Below, piece after piece: positions 1 to 4,763 of a stretch of 5,178 bases of DNA. The position numbers and the translations under genes were made by a program. The stretch is from Hyphomonas sp. GTDB lineage: Bacteria; Pseudomonadota; Alphaproteobacteria; Caulobacterales; Hyphomonadaceae. The stretch covers positions 1 to 5,178 of the forward strand of contig JANSXJ010000273.1 in NCBI GenBank assembly GCA_024743015.1, in the 5' to 3' direction. The notes under the pieces are model-generated. The model was not told the origin of the DNA and did no database searches. It saw only the letters and a program-made list of their open reading frames with translations. Within the stretch, counting starts at the first letter, position 1; the number at the start of each line of letters is the position of its first letter.

Positions 1-63
1 ATCCACAATCTTGCCATTGCCTTCATCGCCCCATTGAGCTCCGACAACCACAACACCTGCCAT
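1..63 (-). CDS. purA: Adenylosuccinate synthetase, N-terminal fragment (runs off left edge)
   Basis: PurA joins IMP and aspartate using GTP to form adenylosuccinate, the first committed step from IMP to AMP, in the cytoplasm. Only the first 21 residues are visible. They read MAGVVVVGAQWGDEG, then NGKIVD, which matches the start of the family (strand, then GxQWGDEGKGKIVD, the GTP/IMP phosphate loop). The catalytic Asp13 and the second loop Lys (residue 18) are present. The first loop Lys is replaced by Asn at residue 16 (codon AAT, positions 16-18), which is unusual. The ATG at 63-61 is supported by an AGGAG ribosome-binding site 9 nt upstream and by the normal family start. The gene is divergent from the exported-protein gene on its right. 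Family identity is near certain; whether the enzyme is fully normal cannot be judged from this fragment. Confidence 0.95.
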   Translation of the reverse strand, partial: MAGVVVVGAQWGDEGNGKIVD

Positions 64-212
64 GTTCTGAAACTCCTAAATCAGGACCCGCGCCAATGAC
101 CTTGTTTGGCTCCAAAAAGCAAGCCCCACACGAACAATCCCGGTGCGAGAATCGATAAAATTCCACCTTTCCAATTATCCAGACCCAAACCCGACTATGG
201 TAAATTGGTGGA
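64..212. other. Divergent intergenic region between purA and the exported-protein gene
   Basis: This 149-bp spacer must hold both leftward (purA) and rightward promoters. On the minus strand there is a GATAAT box (174-179) with a TTTACC box 19 bp upstream (199-204). The boxes are reasonable but the spacing is longer than the usual 16-18 bp, so this is only a weak candidate purA promoter. On the plus strand no convincing -35/-10 pair was seen. I found no strong hairpin, riboswitch or purine-box-like palindrome. Confidence 0.4.
73..77 (-). promoter_or_regulatory. Ribosome-binding site of purA
   Basis: The minus strand reads AGGAG here, 9 nt before the ATG at 63. It supports that start codon. 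Confidence 0.75.
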
Positions 213-1052
213 ATGGGAGATGTGAAGATCGATAATAAATGGGCGTGGGCGCGCATGAGCGCTGTGTTTGTCGGGGCCGGATTAAGCCTCTCTCAGACAT
301 CGATGGGCAGTGTTATTGACCGCCCCCATTTCAATGTAGACGGCGTCGCCATTGTCTGGGCCGCCGATGCCAGCGGAACGACGCCAATTGTTTCGGACTT
401 CATCATCGATAGCGGCGGCGCCGATACCGATCTGATCAATGGTGATGCCTATACCGTCATTACGGGAAGTCTGGCGGCGACGGACAATGCTTTTCCTCAC
501 GGCACGGGTGCCACCTTGCGCATCCAGAACAGCCCGGGCGGCGGCAACCAGAACACGCGGCAGGGCGATCGTTTCACGTCTGCCACTGATGTCCTCAATC
601 CGTTTCGTCTAAACGGAGCGACGGATGTCCGCACGATCCGAAGCGATATCCTGACCAGTTTCTATGTCGCCACCAATAAAGCGTTCAATATTGATGTTAT
701 CGCCGCGCCGGTCAGCGATCCGGCAGACCTGAACCTGATCCGCGTCCGCATGCGCATGACGCAGTCCGGCACGGATGATGGTCTCGCCTTTGGCAGCGCG
801 GCGCAGATTCCGCATTCGGGCAATACAAATCGCTCGGGTGTGCAGTGGAACGGTTATCGCCGGCTCTCCACCCTGACCGCGGGCCGCGACATCTTTCGCG
901 GAAACCGGCGCACGGCAGCCAGTCCGGGCACGATTGCCGATCAGTCGGTCCGCTTTGATCTCGATTATCGCTGGAATACCGGCAATATCGACCTCAGCGA
1001 CGGCACGTTCGATGTCGAGGCCGACGTGATCTACACGGTCTACATTCCGTGA
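213..1052 (+). CDS. Probable exported protein of unknown function, cysteine-free
   Basis: I do not recognise a family. The 279-residue product has Lys/Arg residues at 5, 9 and 14, followed by a short hydrophobic stretch (about 15-25) and small residues (SMGS, 30-33), which looks like a signal peptide with cleavage near 32/33. The mature part has no cysteine, is rich in Gly, Asn, Asp, Thr and Ser, and alternates hydrophobic and polar residues. It ends in a strand-like FDVEADVIYTVYIP. Together these suggest a beta-sandwich surface or periplasmic protein, somewhat like secreted pilin- or coat-type domains; this is inference. The start is uncertain: the ATG at 213 has GGTGGA immediately before it, too close to be ideal, while the GTG at 222 sits 9 nt after the same motif, and the ATG at 255 would remove the basic n-region. 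The gene stands alone, convergent with the acyltransferase gene, and the two stop codons abut. Confidence 0.8.
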   Translation: MGDVKIDNKWAWARMSAVFVGAGLSLSQTSMGSVIDRPHFNVDGVAIVWAADASGTTPIVSDFIIDSGGADTDLINGDAYTVITGSLAATDNAFPHGTGATLRIQNSPGGGNQNTRQGDRFTSATDVLNPFRLNGATDVRTIRSDILTSFYVATNKAFNIDVIAAPVSDPADLNLIRVRMRMTQSGTDDGLAFGSAAQIPHSGNTNRSGVQWNGYRRLSTLTAGRDIFRGNRRTAASPGTIADQSVRFDLDYRWNTGNIDLSDGTFDVEADVIYTVYIP

Positions 1053-1931
1053 TCAGTGAAAAATGGCCGGCTTTGCGGCGTCGAACTTTGCCTGTGCCTT
1101 GGCGATAGAGCGTTGCTGCGCGCTCGGGGCCATGCCGTAGGTTTGATCGCGTAGGAAGCTCATCAATTCATGGCGCTTGCCTGCATTCGCCAGGGTTTCC
1201 GGGGTGAGGGTCTCGCCAATGTGAACCGGTAAGGCTGTCCCGACCCGGCGTTTGACTTCCCGAAAGATCAACGCCAGCCGCAACTCGATCGAGACGTGGC
1301 TGGCCCATTGGAACAAACGCGAGTTTTGCCCTTCAAAAAAGACGGGTGTGACGTGTGCCCCGCTTCGCGTGATCAGTTTGGCCGTGAAGGGCTTCCAGGT
1401 ATCATCAACAGCGGCGCGATAAAACGGCGTCGGAGACGTCGATACGCCGCCTGCCGGGAAAACGATAATGCACTCGCCCGCCCCTAGCCGTTCCAGGCTT
1501 TCGGCGCGGGTCGCAATATTCGTCGCGCGAGCCTCCTTGGTTGGCGCAAAATCGATCGGTAGCAACCATTCCCGGGCTTCGGGCGCTCCATCGAGCACGG
1601 CATTGGTCAGGACTTTGAAATCCTTGCGCCGGAGCGAAACGAGCCAGGAAATCAGCAAGCCATCGAGGACGCCGAATGGATGATTGGCGACAACGACGAG
1701 GGGTCCGGTCTCCGGGATCTGGGCCAGGCGGGCTGAACTGAATTCTACATCAAGGTTGAGGAGTTTCACCGCCGCTGCGAAGAAAGGCTCATCGGTCAGG
1801 CTCTCGCGATAGGTTTCATACAGGCGTTGCAGATAAGGCTGACCTGAGAGGCGCTCAATCGTCCGCACCACGCCGCGTTTCAGCGGGTGATCAAAATACG
1901 CTGCGTATGAGAGTTTAGGCGCCTCCTCCAT
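1053..1931 (-). CDS. PlsC-type lysophospholipid acyltransferase family protein
   Basis: This is a 292-residue member of the lysophospholipid acyltransferase superfamily, which moves acyl chains from acyl-ACP or acyl-CoA onto a lysolipid hydroxyl at the inner membrane. The catalytic motif I appears as NHPFGVLDG (83-91), in the HPxGxxDG variant used by ornithine-lipid OlsA-like and hemolysin-associated acyltransferases rather than the classic HxxxxD of PlsC. Motif III appears as FPAGGVS (158-164), and a motif IV-like VTPVFFEGQNS lies at 194-204. There is no clear long transmembrane helix; residues 76-100 are the most hydrophobic. The exact acceptor lipid cannot be told, and no olsB-type gene is adjacent. 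The gene lies 44 bp downstream of the J-domain gene on the same strand and is probably cotranscribed. The ATG at 1931 is the first possible start, because an in-frame TGA lies two codons upstream. No good ribosome-binding site precedes it. Confidence 0.88.
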   Translation of the reverse strand: MEEAPKLSYAAYFDHPLKRGVVRTIERLSGQPYLQRLYETYRESLTDEPFFAAAVKLLNLDVEFSSARLAQIPETGPLVVVANHPFGVLDGLLISWLVSLRRKDFKVLTNAVLDGAPEAREWLLPIDFAPTKEARATNIATRAESLERLGAGECIIVFPAGGVSTSPTPFYRAAVDDTWKPFTAKLITRSGAHVTPVFFEGQNSRLFQWASHVSIELRLALIFREVKRRVGTALPVHIGETLTPETLANAGKRHELMSFLRDQTYGMAPSAQQRSIAKAQAKFDAAKPAIFH

Positions 1932-1975
1932 TGTTCAGAGGTGGCGCAATTCGGGCGTTCCGGCAAGAAAACGAC

Positions 1976-2593
1976 TCAGTCCTTCATCAGGCCAGCGGCC
2001 TTCAGGGTCTTGCCCGCTCGGATGACGCGCGCCAGCTTTTCTTCCGAAGACCGGTCGCCGCTATTGGAATCCGGATGGAAGCGGCGGACATATTCGGCGT
2101 ATCGGGCGCGAACTTCCGGTGCTTTTGCGTCCGGATCGAGGTCCAGCTCGGCCAGGGCGCGTTTGGCGACACCGGTGGCGGATCGATTGGCGCGGCGATG
2201 TTCGCGTGCCTCGGCGGCGTTCCCGAAGAATTCAGAGCCGCGCCAGGTCCTGGGGTCGTGTGACTTGCCAGCCTTATCGCCGCCCATTGGGCCCGCGCCA
2301 AACTTCCAGGTCTGCTTGAACCCATAGCGCGCATTTTCGTTGAACGCTTTCAACTGTTCTTCGTTCATCGTGTCGAAGAAGTTGAAGCTTTTATTGTACT
2401 CCGCCGCGTGGCGTTTGCAGAACCAGTGCTTGCCGTCACCAAACTGCATCGGCGCCGGGTGTTCCCCCGCCAGATCGCAGCTGGGATACTCACAGGTTCT
2501 TGTTTTCGCGGCTTTTTCACGCGAGGTCTCGTCGGCCGGCGGCTTCACTCTTATATCAGTGAACTTGGGGCGATATTTGTATCCGTCATCCAT
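1976..2593 (-). CDS. J-domain protein with N-terminal Cys/His cluster (DnaJ-like co-chaperone)
   Basis: The 205-residue protein has its J domain at the C-terminus (about 145-205), with the HPD motif at 173-175 (RFHPDSN) that stimulates the ATPase of a DnaK-type Hsp70. It lacks the G/F region, the CxxCxGxG zinc finger and the substrate-binding domains of true DnaJ. The N-terminus (KYRPKFTDIRVKPP, 6-19) is typical of a conserved alphaproteobacterial family. C34, C39, C59 and H62 (CEYPSC and FCKRH) form a possible metal-binding cluster; this is inferred from spacing only. A basic linker of about 110-145 connects the two parts. In many alphaproteobacteria this family lies beside bolA and often near cobS. 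Here it is divergent from bolA, with 44 bp between start codons, and precedes the acyltransferase gene. The ribosome-binding site is weak, but the start fits the family N-terminus. Confidence 0.9.
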   Translation of the reverse strand: MDDGYKYRPKFTDIRVKPPADETSREKAAKTRTCEYPSCDLAGEHPAPMQFGDGKHWFCKRHAAEYNKSFNFFDTMNEEQLKAFNENARYGFKQTWKFGAGPMGGDKAGKSHDPRTWRGSEFFGNAAEAREHRRANRSATGVAKRALAELDLDPDAKAPEVRARYAEYVRRFHPDSNSGDRSSEEKLARVIRAGKTLKAAGLMKD

Positions 2594-2637
2594 AGGCGCG
2601 GTAACATAGGTGCTTCGGGTTAAAGAGACCAGAACTA
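2594..2637. other. Short divergent spacer between the J-domain gene and bolA
   Basis: Only 44 bp separate two divergent start codons, so each promoter must overlap the other gene's leader or coding region. A weak AGAG lies 10 nt before the bolA ATG. No clear -10/-35 pair or operator palindrome was seen. The close divergence suggests shared regulation, but that is inference. Confidence 0.45.
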
Positions 2638-2895
2638 ATGAACAGATCAGAACGCATTCGTCAGATTTTGACCGACGCTTTCCAGCCAGCGGTGCTGGAT
2701 GTGGTGGATGACAGCCACAAGCACGCCGGTCATGCAGGCGCCCGGCCAGAGGGTGAAACGCACTATACTGTGGTCATCTCCGCCCCGTCTTTTGAGGGCC
2801 TTTCCCGCGTCGCGAGGCAGCGTGCCGTCATGGATGTTTTGAAGCCCGAGTTTGCAACCGGCCTGCACGCGCTCTCGATTAAAGCGAGTTCATGA
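2638..2895 (+). CDS. bolA: BolA family protein
   Basis: BolA proteins are small cytoplasmic partners of monothiol (CGFS) glutaredoxins; the pair binds a [2Fe-2S] cluster and acts in iron-sulfur trafficking and stress or iron signalling. The 85-residue product covers the whole fold: helix 1 (RSERIRQILTDAF), strand LDVVDDSHKHAGH (20-32), THYTVVISAPSFEG (41-54), the VARQRAV helix (58-64) and the C-terminal HALSIKA (77-83), whose His is the invariant cluster-ligand residue. The loop SHKHAGH (26-32) supplies further candidate ligands, typical of the BolA1/BolA_H type. One departure is Gln61 where RHR is usual. Length and start are normal for short alphaproteobacterial BolA. The gene is divergent from the J-domain gene; no glutaredoxin gene is visible in the window. 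Confidence 0.94.
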   Translation: MNRSERIRQILTDAFQPAVLDVVDDSHKHAGHAGARPEGETHYTVVISAPSFEGLSRVARQRAVMDVLKPEFATGLHALSIKASS

Positions 2896-2958
2896 TTGAA
2901 CGCAGATAGGTTTCGTTAAGCCATCGCGGGTATTTTACGAGACTACCGGACGAGCACC

Positions 2959-2962
2959 GGAG
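2959..2962 (+). promoter_or_regulatory. Ribosome-binding site of the small membrane protein gene
   Basis: GGAG sits 6 nt before the ATG at 2969. It favours that start over the in-frame ATG at 3014, which has no such motif. It overlaps the second copy of an ACCGGA direct repeat. Confidence 0.6.
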
Positions 2963-2968
2963 CGTAGA

Positions 2969-3391
2969 ATGACAGCAACAGCGTATTCAATCCCGCGCGG
3001 CGAAGACAGCCGCATGACCGTTCGGGTCAGCGCGACGCCAGATCAGACCTGGGCGCTCGACGCTGACTATCTGCATGCACGAACGGATGTTCTGAAACGA
3101 CTGGGCTCGCACTATGCCAACCAGATTGCACTGCTCAACCTGGTCTCGGACTTCCTATTGCTCGCTGGCGTGATCTGCACGTTCTTTGTCGCTTGGTGGA
3201 CCTGCCTTCCGATTGTTGGATTTGCCGTGCTTCAGCGCGTCGCGAATAAGCGCCTGGCCGGCGAGATGGCCGGAAAGGCGGCGCAGGAATCAACGGACGC
3301 ATTTCTGTATCTGTACAATTCAGGCGCGCTCTGGCTCGAGCGACCTACCAATCCCTCATCGGACCCGCTACGCCGTCTTCTGTCGCGCTAG
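2969..3391 (+). CDS. Small membrane protein of unknown function
   Basis: I do not recognise a family. The 140-residue product has a polar N-terminal part (1-50), then one long hydrophobic region (about 52-88, containing ALLNLVSDFLLLAGVICTFF and AWWTCLPIVGFAVL). With the AWWTCLP turn near 75-81, this would fit two closely spaced transmembrane helices or a hairpin. A basic, amphipathic C-terminal part follows (RVANKRLAGEM, 90-100), ending in LRRLLSR. There is no signal-peptide cleavage site and no catalytic motif. The ATG at 2969 is backed by GGAG at a 6-nt spacing. The gene starts 73 bp after bolA on the same strand, so cotranscription is possible. Its last 47 bp overlap, in convergent orientation, the end of the FAD monooxygenase gene. 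Coding status is likely from codon pattern, ribosome-binding site and the hydrophobic segment, but function is unknown. Confidence 0.75.
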   Translation: MTATAYSIPRGEDSRMTVRVSATPDQTWALDADYLHARTDVLKRLGSHYANQIALLNLVSDFLLLAGVICTFFVAWWTCLPIVGFAVLQRVANKRLAGEMAGKAAQESTDAFLYLYNSGALWLERPTNPSSDPLRRLLSR

Positions 3392-4571
3392 CTTTTTGCG
3401 TCAGGAATCGGCGCAAGGGTGAAACCTTCGACGCTGCAATCATTCCGAGCGTCCGGATGGGCTTCGTCCAGCTTGCATCATTCGAGAACAAGCGATCAAT
3501 CGCATCCAGCGCAAGTGCCGTGCCCGTGCCGTCAAATCGACGGGCCTGGCTGTAGGCTTCCAGCATTTGCGGTGACCCGATCTCGCCGCCCAGATGAAGG
3601 GTCTGTTCGGCAATGTCGATCAAGGCAGCGACATCCCGGAAGCCCTGATTGAGCCCCTGCCCCGCCAGTGGATTCACCCGCCGCGCCGCATCGCCGACAA
3701 GCGCCGCGCGAGGTCCGGTCATCTCTGTGGCGAGTTGCAGAATCAGCGGATACGATCCGGCTTCGCCTTCAATTTTCATTTCTCCGGCAAAATCGGCGAA
3801 GCGCGAGTTCAGCTCTGCCTCGGCGTCTGCCTTTGGCATGGCGGCAAGCGCTTCTGCGGCACCGCGTTGCATATACCAGGCAAGATTGGCGCGCTCACCG
3901 GGCAAGGGAAGGGTGGCGAATGGCCCTTCTGGAGTGAAGAGTTGTCGAGCAATGCCCTCGTGCGGACGGCTTAGCAAGACATTCGCGGTCAAGACCGATT
4001 TGTCATAGTCGCGGCCCTCGGTCGCGATCCCGAGCGATTGGCGCACGGGAGAGTGCATGCCATCCGACCCAACGAGCAATCGGGCCTTTAGCTGCCGTCC
4101 ACTCTTCAAGTCGATTTGCACGGCGTCGTCTGAACTTGTTTGGCTGGCGAAATAGTCTGGTGCGATCCGGTCTATGCCGTCCGCAGCCTCCATGGCGCGA
4201 TCCAGCGCGGCCTGTAGCGGTTCAGCCATGACCATCTGACCAAGCGGCTCATCCGGATCAGCGCTGTCCAGGTCATCTTGCGTGAAAAGAATGGAAGGTT
4301 GGCCAAAAAAGTGCGTGCCCCCATCCACGGCCTCGAGCCCAAGAAGGGGTTGGGTTTCGTTCTCAAGCTGCGCGGCAATCCCCAGCTTGCGCAGCATTCG
4401 CCAGCTTCCCGTGACAATCGCGAAATTGCGGCCATCGGGCTTCAATGCAGCCGCAGGATCACGCGTGTCGATTACGGCTACGCTCAACCCTGCTTGCGCC
4501 AGTCCGAGCGCCAGGGCGGCACCCGTCGGGCCTGCGCCAACAATCGCTGCGTCGTAGATCTGATCATCCAT
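3345..4571 (-). CDS. FAD-dependent monooxygenase, UbiH/COQ6 family (probable ubiquinone biosynthesis hydroxylase)
   Basis: This is a class A flavoprotein aromatic hydroxylase that uses NAD(P)H and O2. Members of the UbiH/UbiF/UbiI/COQ6 group hydroxylate the ubiquinone precursor ring at the inner membrane face. Counting from the ATG at 4571 (408 residues), the FAD-binding GAGPTG is at 12-17 with acidic Asp35 (VAVID) at the end of the second strand. LVGSDGMHS, the DG motif, lies at about 166-174, and GDAARRVNPLAGQGLNQGFRD, the GD motif, at about 293-313. The usual GDAAH reads GDAAR here. An upstream in-frame ATG at 4607 would add 12 residues; neither start has a good ribosome-binding site, and 4571 is preferred because family members begin close to the GxGxxG. 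The C-terminus overlaps the convergent membrane-protein gene by 47 bp. The position hydroxylated cannot be told, and a ubiquinone role is inferred from family resemblance. Confidence 0.88.
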   Translation of the reverse strand: MDDQIYDAAIVGAGPTGAALALGLAQAGLSVAVIDTRDPAAALKPDGRNFAIVTGSWRMLRKLGIAAQLENETQPLLGLEAVDGGTHFFGQPSILFTQDDLDSADPDEPLGQMVMAEPLQAALDRAMEAADGIDRIAPDYFASQTSSDDAVQIDLKSGRQLKARLLVGSDGMHSPVRQSLGIATEGRDYDKSVLTANVLLSRPHEGIARQLFTPEGPFATLPLPGERANLAWYMQRGAAEALAAMPKADAEAELNSRFADFAGEMKIEGEAGSYPLILQLATEMTGPRAALVGDAARRVNPLAGQGLNQGFRDVAALIDIAEQTLHLGGEIGSPQMLEAYSQARRFDGTGTALALDAIDRLFSNDASWTKPIRTLGMIAASKVSPLRRFLTQKASATEDGVAGPMRDW

Positions 4572-4617
4572 GGAAATCAGATATGAAACCGCGCGCGTGA
4601 GGTCCATGCCTGACAGA

Positions 4618-4631
4618 CAAACGGGCGTTTG
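4618..4631. promoter_or_regulatory. Perfect inverted repeat, possible operator
   Basis: CAAACG, then GG, then CGTTTG: two 6-bp arms around a 2-bp centre. It lies 47 bp upstream of the preferred monooxygenase start, or 11 bp upstream of the longer one, and about 130 bp upstream of amt. It could be a repressor or activator site for either gene; chance occurrence is possible with arms this short. Confidence 0.3.
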
Positions 4632-4651
4632 GGTCGCAGCCTGCTCGATTT

Positions 4652-4679
4652 TTGGTCAAAGATGAGGCGGCTGTAGATT
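4652..4679 (+). promoter_or_regulatory. Weak sigma-70-type promoter candidate for amt
   Basis: TTGGTC (4652-4657) and TAGATT (4674-4679) are separated by 16 bp. The match to TTGACA/TATAAT is partial (3 and 4 of 6), so this is only the best visible candidate and not a confident call. Confidence 0.2.
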
Positions 4680-4749
4680 CTTCCCTTCAAAGTTCTGGCG
4701 CAGTTTTAGGCAGGCCGCTTTGTTGCCCAAGTCAATTAATCAGAGCTGC

Positions 4750-4754
4750 GGGAG
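4750..4754 (+). promoter_or_regulatory. Ribosome-binding site of amt
   Basis: GGGAG lies 9 nt before the ATG at 4764 and supports it over the in-frame ATG at 4776. Confidence 0.7.
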
Positions 4755-4763
4755 ATACGGGCT

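Larger units (their letters stand above)
4572..4763. other. Divergent intergenic region between the monooxygenase gene and amt
   Basis: The spacer is 192 bp (156 bp if the longer monooxygenase start at 4607 is used) and must hold both promoters. It contains a perfect 14-bp palindrome (4618-4631), a weak plus-strand promoter candidate (4652-4679) and the amt ribosome-binding site. No intact sigma-54 promoter or NtrC-type palindrome was found, although ammonium transporter genes are often nitrogen-regulated. Confidence 0.4.

Noticed and set aside
23..256. Minus-strand reading frame crossing the purA start region
   Set aside because: It overlaps the real purA start in another frame and spans the divergent promoter region.
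1064..1084. GCCG/CGGC hairpin near the end of the exported-protein gene as a terminator
   Set aside because: The stem is only 4 bp and no T-run follows on either strand; it also lies inside the acyltransferase coding sequence.
1931..2327. Plus-strand reading frames over the J-domain gene
   Set aside because: They are antisense shadows of the J-domain coding sequence, Arg/Ala-rich and without recognisable motifs.
1976..2895. A new multi-gene system formed by acyltransferase, J-domain protein and BolA
   Set aside because: Each protein belongs to a common housekeeping family, and the J-domain/BolA neighbourhood is already common in alphaproteobacteria; nothing shows a dedicated joint function.
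2888..2901. GTTCA-TGAT-TGAAC inverted repeat over the bolA stop codon as a terminator
   Set aside because: The stem is 5 bp, AT-rich and lacks a T-tract, so it is too weak for an intrinsic terminator.
4572..4607. Extended start of the monooxygenase at 4607
   Set aside because: Not excluded, but the 12 extra residues (MDLTRAVSYLIS) are not expected before the FAD motif and no ribosome-binding site supports them.
4696..4711. TGGCGCAGTTTTAGGC upstream of amt as a sigma-54 promoter
   Set aside because: It has the GG of the -24 element, but the GC of the -12 element is one base out of register and TTGC is absent.
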